DNA of 64,000 nt from Lepidostoma basale (lineage: Eukaryota > Arthropoda > Insecta > Trichoptera > Lepidostomatidae): contig JAHDVF020001052.1 of the NCBI GenBank assembly GCA_022606425.2, forward strand, positions 248,001 through 312,000, in the 5' to 3' direction. The stretch's first letter is position 1. Each line of letters opens with the position of its first letter. Shown here piece by piece: positions 10,685 to 21,918 of this stretch. A program made the translations under genes and the position numbers. The notes below the pieces were generated by a model, which had not been told where the DNA came from, did no database searches, and worked only from the letters and a program-made list of their open reading frames with translations.

Positions 10685-10875
10685 AACTTTAAAACTTGGC
10701 ATGATCAAATTAATCAAATTTTAAAGGTCGGCCAAGTCTGTAGAATCTACGTTCGAATATGACTCGCAGTATGAAGGAGGAGGAAACTAGGAGGTTTGTC
10801 AGAATGTGGTTAAAATTGAGAAGTGAGGTAGACCATTTTCTCTGATTAACCTTCTAAGAAAACGGTGTGATGGTT
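10685..10875 (+). pseudogene. RTE-like LINE 3'-terminal remnant
   Basis: AAAACTTGGCATGATCAAAT, ATTAATCAAATTTTAAAGGT and the terminal AACGGTGTGATGGTT match the last part of the RTE ORF and its 3' end. Several indels destroy the frame. Confidence 0.75.
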
Positions 10876-12089
10876 TATTTTTAAAATGTAAATTTCAAAT
10901 ATTCAACTATTTGAAAGTACTTCTTATCTGCATTACCAGTTGGTTCTTCCTGTTTGGAGATTGAACAGTATTTGCTGACGTTATCAATTTAAAAAAAAAT
11001 CTTTTGTAACATTTTTATTTTTGTAAAACCAATTTCAAATAAATTCGTAGAAGAATAGTTAGTTTTTTTGTTTATCTTCTTTAATAATTCACACGATCCC
11101 AAAAAGTTTATTAGTAAATCATGTAGTATTTAATAAATCCCAAAACATCTCTCATAAAATACAAAAGCAATTATCAAATAATGTAAATTTCTACAAACAG
11201 AATGTTTTTAATGATTGTTAAAAAATTTAAAAGTCAGTCCATTCTACACGTTCCAATAGTCTATGCTTTTGTTGACCTAAATAAAAACATAACGAAACAA
11301 ATTTCAGGATTTCGAAATGTCGTATGTAAATTGAATTACAATTTTTCCCATTTGGAAAGCTTTTATTAAGATACAAATTCAATCAAAAACATCCGTTTAG
11401 CGGAAATTATACCGGATACAGGGAAACCAAAAATGGAAATCTTAATAATCTTTGACATAACATGAAACAAATTGGTGTTTCGAAAATTTATCGTTTGATG
11501 GAAGAACAGTACTCGTAGGTTACTTTAAAATATTTCACAAAAATCGGCTTTTATATATAAAATAATAATATTGCATATCTAAACTACAACACATACACAA
11601 TTTATTATATTTAGGGAAAATTTAAAATTCACGATTTTTTTTGTATTATAATTAAAAAGAAGCCTTGGTAGGGAAGTATTGAAGCAAAACTTACAAAAAA
11701 AAAGAAAATTTCTAAAAATATATGTTTTTTTCAAATAAACAGTTTTTTTTAAATAAATTTTTTTTTTTTTTTTTATTCATTCGATTTATAATAATATGGG
11801 AGTATCGTAAGAGGGCTCTCATTATTAATACCTCACTATTTATGACACGAGTTATTTGCCTGACACTATTTATTTATGACATGAGTTCTTTTAAACACTA
11901 TTTATGCCATGAGTTCGTTTAAACATTATTATAACCAGTAAATATAATTATTGTATAATAGTTTGTGAAAAATTATACATAAAATTACTTAAAACTAACT
12001 TAACTAAACAATCGAACAAATAACAACAATTAAGGCAAGTAAAAATTACATTCAAACTTAAGTTTTTAAAAGTTAAATATACATTTCTA
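10876..12089. other. AT-rich spacer, nothing recognised
   Basis: Homopolymer runs (T-run near 11760) and a local duplication of TATTTATGACA/GAGTT words at 11835-11920. No gene. Confidence 0.4.
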
Positions 12090-12390
12090 CGATTTATTTA
12101 ACTAACTAACTAATTAACCATTACGCCGTCTACCCGAAGGGGTAGGCAGAAATAATGGACTGCCACTTCCTCGCTTCGCTTCCTCAACATTCATACATCG
12201 TGTCATGCACGCGCGTCGATTTCTCTGACTCCTCACATGGCCGACATTTAATATTTCATTTATTTGATCGTGCCACGTTTTTCCCGGTGATCCTCTATTT
12301 CTGTTACCATTTACATCGTTCACATATAATTTTTTAACCATTATTTCTTCATTCATTCTTTCCATATGTCCAAACCAATCTTAACAATTT
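12090..12390 (-). pseudogene. RTE-like LINE 3' fragment
   Basis: Minus-strand MEEMNEE-type region, NGNRNRGSPGKTWHDQI and CMTRCMNVEEA are recognisable. The 3' end runs into an AACTAACTAACTAA-type tail (GTTA repeats on the element strand) at the left. 5'-truncated near 12390. Confidence 0.8.
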
Positions 12391-12412
12391 TTTATTTTAC
12401 TTATTACAACTA

Positions 12413-12570
12413 ACAAACTTACTTACGAAGACTCCGTCTCTCCGAAGGGGTTGGCAGAAAGAATGGACTGTCACACTTTTCTTTCCTGACATATTTCTCT
12501 CGCTTTCTCAACATTCAAACATCATGTCATGCACGCATGTCGATATTTCCGACCCCTCACCCAGTATTTA
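12413..12570 (-). pseudogene. Second RTE-like LINE 3' fragment, same orientation
   Basis: TCTCCGAAGGGGTTGGCAGA, TCCTGACATATTTCTCTCGC and CATCATGTCATGCACGCATG match the terminal coding part of the RTE family on the minus strand. It starts afresh right after the copy at 12090-12390, so this is a separate insertion or a duplicated end. Confidence 0.75.
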
Positions 12571-14149
12571 AGAAACACAAAATCTTCATAACATTTTTTT
12601 TTCATTTCAAGACAGGATATGTACCGTCGAAGAATTGTTTGTGAAGAGTGTAAAAAAGTGTTTCATATTTTTCAAATTCAATTCAAACCTCACATTGCTG
12701 TTGCTCACTATGAAATTTTTAGGACCTTAATATGAGTTTTTAAAATAAAATAAATTTAAAAATTCATGTGTTATAATTGTATTTTTAAAACGTTGTATTT
12801 TCTCATATACAATATTTATTGCATTTTTTATAAACATGTTTCGAACCGCAGATGCCGCTCCTCTCTGTAAATTTTTGATTAATTCAAATTGTCCCTGAAC
12901 TTTATATTCTAAAATAAAAAAAATTGTATTCACTCGAGAAAAATGTCTGGGAAAAACGGAAACCGATGCTTAAATTTTCCAAATTGAAAAGATCGCGGTT
13001 TCACTGCGGAGTCCTTTAATTATGTAAAAGTTTGAAAGGAACGGAAAGGTGTTATTGTGTTAATACTTCAAAGTGATAGTAGACGAAAGTTGAAAGAATT
13101 CAGGAGGGAGCGTGGTGTGTATGTGTCTATACAATTTCTTCAAAGAAGGCCCAAAATGTTAAGGAGAAGATTTTATATTCAAATTTTTAGTAAAATGCTT
13201 CGGTGTATTTTAATCTTTTGGATCATTAATGCGAAATTTTCCAATGGATTACCTTAGAATATTCCCTTCGGTCTTTCGTGTACGGCGAGCACTTTCTAAT
13301 TCTTTTGATGAAATTAATGACTTTACAATATAATTACTTCGGTAATATCTTCATAACTTAAGCACATTTTACACTCTTATAAAACACTAAGTGTATTTTT
13401 TAATGTATCGAGGTGCTTTGAAGTACTAAGCTCTTAAATCATAATTAGTTTATACTATATTTATACATAGCTTTTTACGAGACGCGTTGGAGGTTCATAA
13501 ACAATTTATGATCATTCCATTTTTTAATTTTAGCCAACAATAATGAAAACGAAAAGATAAAATCCATTTGATTATTTTTATCTATTGCCGACTGGTTTTG
13601 ATACCAACGTGTCTTCAGAATGGCATTTATTGAAATAATAATCTTAAAATTAAATAGCGTATATTTATTATATAAATATTTTTTAGACAATATATATTTA
13701 TTATATTATTATTTTATGTGTGTATAATAAATATATATTGCCTAAAAAATATTTTAGTAGTTAAATATAAATATTATACTATTATGTGAGTAGTTATACA
13801 AGAAACAAAACATCACAACAATACAATGCTTGAATAAGGATTCTATTATATCGAAGCCGGTCAGAAAATGGAAAAAGCAATGAGATGGTTTAAACAAGAA
13901 ATTTGAAAATTGTGCTTACGAGACAATTGTTAGAAATCATAATAATTGCTACTAATAATTTAAAAAATTGGTTGACAGTTTAAATATTTATATAATATTA
14001 ATATTCATACTACATGACGTTGAAAAATAAACCGTAATTTTATGTGTTAAAATATTGATAAAAAAATACTCTTTCACAAATTCTGTTTTTTTATTATTGT
14101 ACTTCTTTTTACAATTTTAAATTATAATTATAAGTCATTATTATTAATT
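12571..14149. other. Spacer with a palindrome and a hammerhead-like remnant
   Basis: Near 13590-13632 the minus strand reads CTGAAGAC ... TATCAAAACCAGTC, another motif of the foldback type with GAAA changed to AAAA. A long AT palindrome occupies about 13674-13754 (TTTTTTAGACAATATATATT and complement). Otherwise only short frames without motifs. Confidence 0.4.
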
Positions 14150-14170
14150 TATAATAACATAAGAGGAGGT

Positions 14171-15400
14171 ATGGAAGGGAAGTTAAATGAGATGTGCGAT
14201 GAATTTGAGAATAAATGTTTAGATATTCTGTGTGTGACTGAATGCATGGTTAAAGAGTGTGGATCCAGAGAGCATGGGGATAAGGTCGTCTTGTGGTCAG
14301 GGGTACCACAAGAAAAAAGAGGAGGCCAGGGTGTGGCAGCAATTTTAGCTCCTAGGATGATAGAATGCATGAAAGGATACGAATGTGTGAATCCTAGACT
14401 AATGTGGATCCGCTTCAAAATTGGATTGACAAGAGTACTACTCATAATTGGGTATGCTCCTGTTAATAGCGAAGATGAAGCTGTGAAAGATGAGTTCTGG
14501 GATAGAGTAAACGAGATAGCAGCGAGTAAAAATGCGAACGAAAGAATTATTATAGCAGGAGATTTGAATGGATGGGTAGGAATTCAAAGGGCTGGTTATG
14601 AAGAATGTCTCGGAAAGTATGGTGATAGTAGAACGAATGATAATGGAAAGAGATTGCTTGGTGTGTGCCTGGAGTGGAGCCTCTTTGTGTCAAACACGAT
14701 GTTTGACCATAAGAGGATCCACCAATATACATGGGAGAGAGGAAATGAAAGGACGACGATCGATTACGTCATCGTGGACTCTAGATTACGGGCGGACACT
14801 GTAGATACCAGAGTGTTCAGAGGGGCCGAACTCGGAACAGACCACTTTTTGGTGGTAACAAAGGTAAATTTGTTCCGAGGCTGGCGCACCAAGAGGAACA
14901 AGACAGTGGCCGCCCCGTCTAGAGTAAAAGTTGAAAAACTACAAAACGATGGCGTAAAAGAGAGTTTTATGATGAAAGTGAATGATAGGCTTAGTGATCG
15001 AGAATCGGAATGTATAAGCATAGATGAGACCTGGAAGAAACTGAAAGAAAGTCTATGTGAAGCAGCGAAAGAGGTATGTGGTACATGTGTGCAAGGGAGG
15101 AGAAATGGAGATGCTTGGTGGGATGACTGTATAAAAAATCTTGTTAAAGAAAAGAAGGATGCATGGTTAAATATGTTGTCTGTGGATAAAAGTGATTGTG
15201 TGAAATATCAAAGAGCGAAAGAAGCGTACAAAGTTTGCAAGATGAACGTCAAGTTGAAAGTGAGAGCGAAAAAGAATAAAATGAAGGAGGATGACGGACT
15301 TAAGATGACAAATCACTTCCAGAGCAACATAAAAATGTTCTGGAAGGAAGTCAAAAAGCCCGAAATCCTCCCGAAAGTGGTTGTGCGAAAGCAATTTTAA
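14171..15400 (+). pseudogene. RTE endonuclease region (APE-type) and linker
   Basis: A 409-codon frame. Visible endonuclease landmarks in order are the acidic TEC at residues 23-25, GYAPVN near 94-99, AGDLNGWVG near 129-137, TTIDYVIVDSR near 185-195 and GTDHFLVV near 212-219. This is the set expected for exonuclease-endonuclease-phosphatase domains that nick target DNA in non-LTR elements. The N terminus is short because the copy starts late. The frame ends artificially: before residue 400 a single-base loss shifts it, and the true continuation (SGCAKAILSSEGRM) is in the frame of the next entry. Confidence 0.85.
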
Positions 15401-15414
15401 GTAGTGAGGGAAGA

Positions 15415-17118
15415 ATGATTACTGATTTCAAAAGTATACAAGGAAGATGGATGGAGTACTTTAAAGATATGTATGGCAGTGAAATGACTGAAGATTCAAT
15501 AAGAATGAGCTTTACAAATGAGAGTTGCACGAACAGCGGAAGTGAAATTACTGAAATAAATTTGAACGAGATAGTAAGTGCTGTAAGATGTATGAAAGGT
15601 GGAAAAGCTGTCGGATATGACTGTGTAGCCTTAGAGTTTATCAAAAACGGTGGGCCGGTGGTTTCAGCATGGTTATATAGACTCTTTAACCAGTGTTTAG
15701 AGGAGGGATATACGCCGCTCGACTGAAGGAGGGCTGTAATCATGCCTCTTTATAAGGGAAAGGGGTCTCGTATGGACTGTGGAAATCACCGGGCAATAAG
15801 TCTATTAAGCGCCGTTGGTAAACTCTACGGTCGAATTTTAATAGAAAGAGTAAAAAAGACGACGACTGAAAGAGTATGGGATGTGCAAGGCGCTTTTATG
15901 ACCGGAAGAGGTTGTATGGATCAGATTTTTGCACTTCGAACGCTTGCGGAGAAGTTTATGGCCAAAAACCGTAAGCTTTTCTGTGCGTTTGTCGATTTGC
16001 AAAAAGCCTATGATCGAGTGAACAGAGAAAAACTGTGGTCAATCTTGTCCGAATACGGAGTGAGCACAAAACTGATACGGGCGGTTGCTTCTCTCTACGA
16101 AGGGAGCACTGCCAGTGTTAGGGTAAATGGGGACATCACGCCCTGGTTTGATATCACGAAGGGTGTTAAGCAGGGCTGCGTGATGTCCCCTTGGTTGTTC
16201 AATCTGTATATGGACAAGTGTATGAAAGAACTTAAAGGTATAAATGCTGGTGCTAAGATGAGTGATCTGTCTGTAAACTGTCTGCTTTACGCGGACGACG
16301 CCGTTCTCGTTGCGGATAGTGCGGACGAATTACAAGTCTTGGTGTCGAGAATGTATGAGGTATGCAAGTCGAACGATTTAATTATGAATGTCGGAAAGTC
16401 AAAGGTGCTAGTTTTTGAAAGGGAAGAGCAAATGACAGTTTGTAATATAAGTGTAAATGAAGAGAACTTGGAACAGGTGAGCGAATTTGTGTATTTAGGT
16501 AGCATGTTCACAGCGGATGGCCGAACGGACAGTGATATTGAAAGAAGGGTTGGTGCGGGTAACAAAGTGAATGGAGCTTTAAAAGTAGTTATTGGAAACA
16601 AGAATTTATCAATGAAAGCGAAAATGGCCGTTCACAATGGAGTTCTGGTTCCAACCCTTATGTATGGAAGCGAAGCATGGAACTGGCAGAAGAAAGATGA
16701 GAGCAGAATAAATGCGGTAGAGATGAGGTCCCTAAGACGTATGTGCGGTAGAACGATGTACGACAGAATCTCAAATGCTGATATTAGGAAAGAGTGTAGA
16801 GCGAAAGAAGGTATTATGAACAAAATTATGAAAGGTTCGCTTCGTTGGTTCGGACATATGGAGCGCATGGGTGAAGAAAGAATGGTTAAAAAAGTATACG
16901 TTAACAATGTAAATGGAGTAAGGAGTCGAGGTAGACCGAGGAAAACATGGCATGACCAAATTAATCAAATATTAAAAGTTGGTCATGTCAGAAGCCGGAA
17001 GAATCGACGTGCGTGTATGACTCGATGTATGAATGTGGAGGAAGCTAGAGAGGTGTGCCAGGATAGAGTAGTGTGGCGGTCCATTCTCTCTGCCTACCCC
17101 TGCGGGGAAACGGCGTGA
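15415..17118 (+). pseudogene. RTE reverse transcriptase and C-terminal domain, one nonsense codon
   Basis: One reading frame interrupted only by TGA at 15724-15726, in the context D-stop-RRAVIMPLYKGKG. The position fits a TGG tryptophan, so a single G-to-A change explains it. Downstream, counting from the ATG at 15742, are NHRAISLL, FVDLQKAYDRV (residues 83-93), GVKQGCVMSPWLFN (141-154) and the catalytic YADD (173-176). Then come the thumb and C-terminal blocks FVYLGSMFTADGR, PTLMYGSEAWNWQ, RGRPRKTWHDQ and CMTRCMN. The protein would prime reverse transcription at the nicked target. Close relatives often appear in insect annotations as RNA-directed DNA polymerase. Confidence 0.9.
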
Positions 17119-17390
17119 TGGTTTTGTTGTTTGTATAATAAATTTTAGAATGAATAATTTTAACAGCACATACTTTGCCTATTGTGATTATTATAGATGG
17201 CCCAAAACAAAAACAGTGTAAAATTCGTACTGTGAATGTACCTTCGATCTTGTAAATTATACAGCATTCGGCTTTATTTAATTTTCGACTCAGAGCTGTG
17301 GATATAGGGGTCAGATTGAAAACAAATACTACTAAATAATAATTAAATAAAACGATGTTTGTTTAACTACTTCCACTTTTGTCTTTATTT

Positions 17391-17430
17391 AGACAGCGAC
17401 CGGTTTCGCCAGGCTCGCTGGCATCGACAG
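17391..17430 (-). ncRNA. Hammerhead-like motif with fully paired stem II (family C)
   Basis: Minus strand: CTGTCGA (17430-17424), T, stem II GCCAG/CTGGC with five Watson-Crick pairs, GAAAC, CG, GTC (17400-17398), GCTGTC. The last stem II base pair is G-C here and G-U in the 7.5-kb copy. Confidence 0.5.
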
Positions 17431-17450
17431 ACTCAGAGGCAGACGACAGA

Positions 17451-17499
17451 CGACAGAGTCTGTCCATGCCAGCGAGCCTGGTGAAACCGGTCGCTGTCG
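17451..17499 (+). ncRNA. Hammerhead-like motif (family C, right arm)
   Basis: CTGTCCA at 17460-17466, T, stem II GCCAG/CTGGT (17468-17472 with 17478-17482), GAAAC, CG, GTC at 17490-17492, then GCTGTCG, which can pair with upstream CGACAG across a small bulge. Two core bases differ from the consensus. Confidence 0.45.
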
Positions 17500-17595
17500 A
17501 AATATAGATAAAAGTGGAAGTAGTTAAAAAAACATCGTTTTATTTAATTATTATTTAAAATGAACTTCTATCAAGAGATTTCAGTAAAATCATTT

Positions 17596-18409
17596 GATTA
17601 TCTTAAATACTACTGACTAAAATAACTATATTTTTAATCTTTAAGTTATTATGATGTCGGTAATTTCATATTAAAAATATGAGATTATTGTAAATGTCCT
17701 GTTTGAGAAAATAATAGCAAGGCGAAACAAGTCACCTCTATAAAATAATATTATTATACATTTATTTAGATATTCACTTCTTAACGTTCATTCAAAAATA
17801 TCTTCAATGGATTCTGTTCCTACTGGGAAGATTGTTCACAAAACGCTGCACACCTTTCAACACCCAAGCGATATGCAATTGAATTGCTCTTAATGTGTCT
17901 CTATAGAAATCCAAGCGGCACTTTCTTTTTAACCCAAGATAAATGTCAGCTGTCCGACTAGGAGCCAATAAATTTCGACGATTTTTTGGTACAGTGGGTT
18001 CTCCCTGACCATAATTAGATTTTTTCCATTTGGCTTCATGTTCAGGCTTTGCTCGAATCAATTAATATCAGGTTTCTTTGTTATATTTTTTCTCCTTGGA
18101 AATATACCCGCCTAAGAAAATGATTCAATTTGCCAAATGAAATCTAATTTGTGAAAACTGTTTCTGATATTTTCATAGCTATTAGCGTGTAGGATTCGGT
18201 TCCTTAAGGCAATGTTTCATACTTACATAAGGCAGCTCTGCGATAATTTATATTTCTGTTTTGGTAATATATTTGTAAGTTTTACTAAACTTAGATTCTT
18301 CCATAATTTAATTTTCATATCTTTGAAATGGGTTGAGAGATGACATCAATGATTTTATGAAACTACTGATTTCAAATAAGGTTTTTGTATGGTCACAGTT
18401 TATATTTCG
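17596..18409. other. Spacer, nothing recognised
   Basis: An 85-codon minus-strand frame at 17804-18061 has no recognisable domain and no supporting signals. Confidence 0.4.
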
Positions 18410-18500
18410 TAACGATCTTTGTGGCAGGGTGACAAGAGCTATGACTACCACACCGAAGGTCCCGGATTCGATTTCCGGCGATGGTAGTGTGATTCTCACA
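18410..18500 (+). mobile_element. SINE head fragment
   Basis: TTTGTGGCAGGGTGACAAGA and ACCGAAGGTCCCGGATTCGA correspond to the tRNA-derived head with the A-box region and the B box. Only the first 90 bases are present; the body is replaced by unrelated sequence. Confidence 0.75.
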
Positions 18501-18568
18501 TATTATTATCAGATCATTCAAATGGTTTGGAAAAATAAAAAAAATACGCGTAAAAAGAAAAAGAAATA

Positions 18569-18778
18569 GAGGAAGACAGAGAAAAACATGGCACGATTAA
18601 ATCAATTAAATGTTAAATATCGGTCGCGTAAAGAGTCGGAGAAGTCGACGTGCATGCATGACACCTTGTATGAATATTTAAAAAGCAAGATAAGTATGCT
18701 TGGAAAGAACAGTGTGGCGATATATTATTTCTGCCTACCACTTCGTGGAGACGTTGTGATGGTTAGTTAGTTAGTTTA
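18569..18778 (+). pseudogene. RTE-like LINE 3'-terminal fragment
   Basis: AGAAATAGAGGAAGACAGAG through AACATGGCACGATTAAATCA to the end GATGGTTAGTTAGTTAG, the GTTA-repeat tail typical of this family. Frameshifts are present. Confidence 0.85.
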
Positions 18779-18837
18779 TTGATGACAATAGAAAAAAAAT
18801 TAAAACAATTTGCTATTAAAACCAGAAGCAGAGATTA

Positions 18838-19092
18838 TTATTATTATTATTATTTTGTTGAATCGCTCTTTACATCACGACAGCATGAGCCAAATCGATG
18901 TAAAGTGTATTATAGCTATCATAGTGATTCTCGTGACATGTGATAGGTAGCTAATCTATCGCCATTTTATTGTCACGTGAATTCTATACCAGACCAAAGA
19001 CAGTGTGACAATCACAATGCCCTCGCCGGGAATCGAACCCGAACCTTTGGGGTGGCTGTCAATGCACTTACCACTCGGCCACGAAGGTCGTA
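18838..19092 (-). mobile_element. Full-length SINE, tail type 2
   Basis: On the minus strand: ACGACCTTCGTGGCCGAGTG (A-box region), GGTTCGATTCCCGGCGAGG (B box), the body with ATTCACGTGACAATAAAATG, then the terminal hairpin (ACATCGATTTGGCTCATGCT) and AACAAAATAATAATAAT. About 250 bp, one of the best copies. Confidence 0.93.
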
Positions 19093-19432
19093 TAGATGTA
19101 GATACGAAAGCTATAATTCTATGTGTCTTAATGTAATGCGTTAAGGTTCTGCGAATTATGACATACAAACGATTTTTGTAATGGACACTCAAAAAAGCCT
19201 CTCCTGATATCATCACGAAAAATTTCAATTCGTCGTTATCCCACGTACAAAGGGAATTTAAACTCTGGCATTCCGCATACATCTCACCTATTTCAGTGGC
19301 CCGGATACGCGGGACAGGACTACCCTTGTCACGAACCCTCCAACAGACCCTAAACATTGAACTGCCATTAGACACCTCGGCCGAGTCTGCGGACACACTC
19401 TCTAATCTAATAAATTGTTTTCGTAAAAACAT
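19093..19432 (-). other. Unidentified open frame next to the SINE
   Basis: The minus-strand frame starts at 19432 (MFLRKQFIRLESVS) and stays open for about 113 codons before running into the SINE. It is less AT-rich than its surroundings and not shared with other repeats here. No domain is recognised. It could be a fragment of an exon, of an unknown transposon, or chance. The SINE part of the frame is not coding. Confidence 0.25.
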
Positions 19433-19931
19433 GTCCGTCGATAAATTTGAAAGTTTGTCTTAATTTAATTGATTGCCTTTGAAAACTATGGAAGGTACCG
19501 TATGTACGGTGGAATAACAATGATATGTTTTTGTCAGCAACCTTCGTGAAACTATAAATTTACTAACTGACTAACTGAGGTAACCTTGCGTAGCTTTTTG
19601 CGAGAGAACCAGCAGAGAGTATAGCCCCCACTATTTTATGTTGTTTTCATTCATAAATATTATAAATGAGTATGATTACAAAGCGTTAAACTTTTAATGA
19701 ATAAACTTTGTTTTTTTTTGTATCACAATTGTATTTGATTTAAAGTGTTTAAACATTCGAAAACATTTAAAAAAATTATTAAACTGTTTGTTTATTCCTG
19801 TCCATTTGGTATCATTAAGTACTTATAGATTGAATGAACTAAAATCATTTGGAATTTAATGACAAATAACAACTTTATAATAATAAACTTATTGATATAA
19901 AATAAAATACACTATAATAGCTAAAAAATTT
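19433..19931. other. Spacer, nothing recognised
   Basis: AT-rich, with a short decayed family F terminus (GTATCACAATTGTATTTG) near 19722-19740. Confidence 0.4.
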
Positions 19932-20545
19932 ATGAAGCATGGGTACAAACAAAACTAGTCGGCACCTATTATAATAACCATACCGTGGTTAAATACTTGC
20001 AATCTTGTACCGACCCTTATGTATGGAAGTGAAGCATGGAACTAGCAAAAGAAGGGTGAAAGTAGAATAAATGCAGTAGAAATGAGATCTCTGAGACGAA
20101 TGTGTAGCAAATCTGTATATAGCAGAGTGATAAATGCAAGTATAATAAGTGAATGTGGTGCGAATGAAAGTGTTATGAACAAAATAAGGAAAGGGTCATT
20201 AAGATGGTTTGGACACATGGAAAGAATGAGTGAAGACAGAATGGTAAAGAAGGTATATGTAAACAGCGTGAACGGAGCTAGAAATAGAGGAAGAAAGGAG
20301 GAAAACGTGGCGCGATCAAATAAATAAAATATTCAATGTCGGTCAAGTGAGGAGTCGGAGAAATCGACGTGCGTGCATGACAAGGTATATGAATGTAGAG
20401 GAAACAAGAGAAGTATGTCAGGACAGAACAGTGTGGCGTTACATTCTTTCTGCCTACCCCTCCGAGGAGACGGCGTGATTGTTAGTTTGTTAGTTAGTTT
20501 TAGTGGTTAAATACAAAGTGTTTTATTATTTTATATCTATAAGTT
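19932..20545. repeat. Foldback family A remnant split by an RTE insertion
   Basis: Family A sequence (CATGGGTACAAACAAAACTA, ATAATAACCATACCGTGGTT) runs to 19996. It resumes at 20503 with GTGGTTAAATACAAAGTG and TTTTATT. The insert between is an RTE copy flanked by a 12-base duplication. Only one arm of the foldback is present, and its hammerhead core is decayed (CAAAAC for GAAAC). Confidence 0.85.
19997..20502 (+). pseudogene. 5'-truncated RTE-like LINE with perfect 12-bp TSD
   Basis: Encodes the last part of the RTE ORF: MRSLRRMCSKSVYS, ECGANESVMNKI, RKGSLRWFGHMERM and later RRACMT, with a frameshift near 20300. It ends GATTGTTAGTTTGTTAGTTA. GTGGTTAAATAC is duplicated exactly at 19985-19996 and 20503-20514. 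Confidence 0.92.
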
Positions 20546-21254
20546 TAAAATGCCTAATCACAAAGGATGTGCTTCATATGAAAATTTCATCATAATGTAT
20601 TATATAATATTATTATATAACCATATTTTAAATAATATGCAAACCTCGTAGATACGAGTATGTACATATTTTTTGTTTGTTGTAATAAAAATCACATAAT
20701 ATTAATTTACACTTGATATGTATAATGTTATATAATATATAACAATTTTAATAGAATTTTTCACATATAATTTATCTCCTGAACGGGCAAGAGATTTCCA
20801 TGTATTTATCAAATTCAATCTTTGAAACGGCCCATTTAAAGATATATAATGTGTTAAAAAAAATCCTATATCCCTTTTAGTCAAATAACCTTGCAGAGAG
20901 TTTGGATCGTTAAGAAGATTGGAGCAATATTACAGGTATGGGCTAAGGTTTTCTGCGGAACTTTCTTAGATGGAATTTACGGTCAACAATAATGGCTCAA
21001 AGTGTGTGCGATCATATTGTTCACATTATCTTGTACCCGCTTAATGTTTTCACTAAGCTCATACCAACAGCCAAGTGCGTACATTAATTATGTAAGGAAT
21101 TAATTTAAGATCGCAATAAAGTTTGAAGTTTGATATATGTACTTGTAGGTTTATAATAGTACAATACTTATGTATTATAGGTAAATCGATATTTTAGTGT
21201 TTAGTATAATATGTTTATTTATCGATATTATAACAGTTCTCAACATATGTTCAG
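20546..21254. other. AT-rich spacer, nothing recognised
   Basis: No shared repeat or gene signal apart from one TACGAGTA octamer at 20653. Confidence 0.4.
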
Positions 21255-21918
21255 ATATGTATGGAAGCGAAGCATGGAACTGGCAAAATAAAGATTAAAG
21301 TATAATAAATGCAGTAGAAATGAGATCTTTTTGACGAATGAAAGAAACTCTGTGTATACAAAAGTGTCGAATGAAAATATAAGAAGTGAATGCGGTGCGA
21401 ATGATGGTGTTATGAATAAAATAATGAAATAAATATTATGATGGAAAGAATGAAGAAAGAATGGTAAAAAATAATATGTTAACGATGTAAATGGAACTAG
21501 AAATATAGAAAGACCGAGGAAAACGAGGAAAACATCAAATAAATCAAATGTCGGCCACGTGAGGAGTCAGAGAAATCGACGCACGTGCATGATACGATGT
21601 ATGAATGTTGTGGAATTAAGAGCGACCTTCGTGGCAGAGTGGTAAAAGCTCTGATTTCCATACCAAAATTTCGGGTTCGATTCCCGGCGATGGCTGTGTG
21701 ATTGTCACACTGTCATTGGTCTGGTATAGAATTTACGTGACAATAAAATGGCGATAGATTGGCTACCTATCACATGTTATAAGAATCAATATAATAGCTA
21801 AAAATAAATTGTATACAGTAATTGGGTTCAATCCAAAAAAATATAGATATATATATGACAGGAAATAAAAGTGTGTCAGTCCTATTTCTGCTAGTAATGG
21901 TTAGTATGTTAGTTAATT
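21255..21918 (+). pseudogene. RTE-like LINE 3' fragment interrupted by a SINE
   Basis: TATGGAAGCGAAGCATGGAA, GAATGCGGTGCGAATGATGG and ATGATACGATGTATGAATGT follow the RTE C-terminal coding region with many mutations. The sequence then jumps into a SINE. RTE sequence resumes at about 21853 with TATGACAGGAAATAAAAGTG and continues to GGTTAGTATGTTAGTTAAT, the family tail. The two halves are contiguous in intact copies. Confidence 0.85.
21622..21852 (+). mobile_element. SINE, tail type 1, inserted in an RTE copy
   Basis: GCGACCTTCGTGGCAGAGTG head, GGGTTCGATTCCCGGCGATG B-box region, body, then AATTGTATACAGTAATTGGG with an A-rich end. It lies exactly between RTE bases that are adjacent elsewhere, so the SINE is younger than this RTE insertion. 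Confidence 0.9.

Larger units (their letters stand above)
14150..17141 (+). mobile_element. RTE-like non-LTR retrotransposon, nearly intact
   Basis: The longest element in the window. It has an endonuclease region, a reverse transcriptase with YADD, and the C-terminal region found in all the scattered fragments. Its 3' end is very short after the stop. The 5' end begins just upstream of the first ATG (reading NIRGG before M), where the usual start of the endonuclease domain is missing, so it is slightly 5'-truncated. The octamer TATAATAA at 14150-14157 and 17134-17141 is a possible TSD, weak because it is AT-rich. Only two lesions break the frame: a one-base deletion near 15341-15362 and TGA at 15724-15726. 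Confidence 0.9.
17330..17595. repeat. Foldback element, family C, second copy
   Basis: Arms as in 7395-7635 but with a longer, GC-rich centre (AGACGACAGACGACAGAG, 17441-17458). The outer flank on the right (AACTTCTATCAAGAGATTTC) is the inverted form of the left flank of the 7.4-kb copy. It sits about 200 bases after the intact RTE. Both arms carry hammerhead-like motifs. Confidence 0.85.

Noticed and set aside
17804..18061. 85-codon minus-strand frame
   Set aside because: No recognised domain, no supporting signals and no repeat relationship, so not listed as a gene.
18956..19432. 158-codon minus-strand protein
   Set aside because: Its C-terminal 45 codons are SINE sequence read through. 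Only the upstream part was kept, as an unassigned frame.
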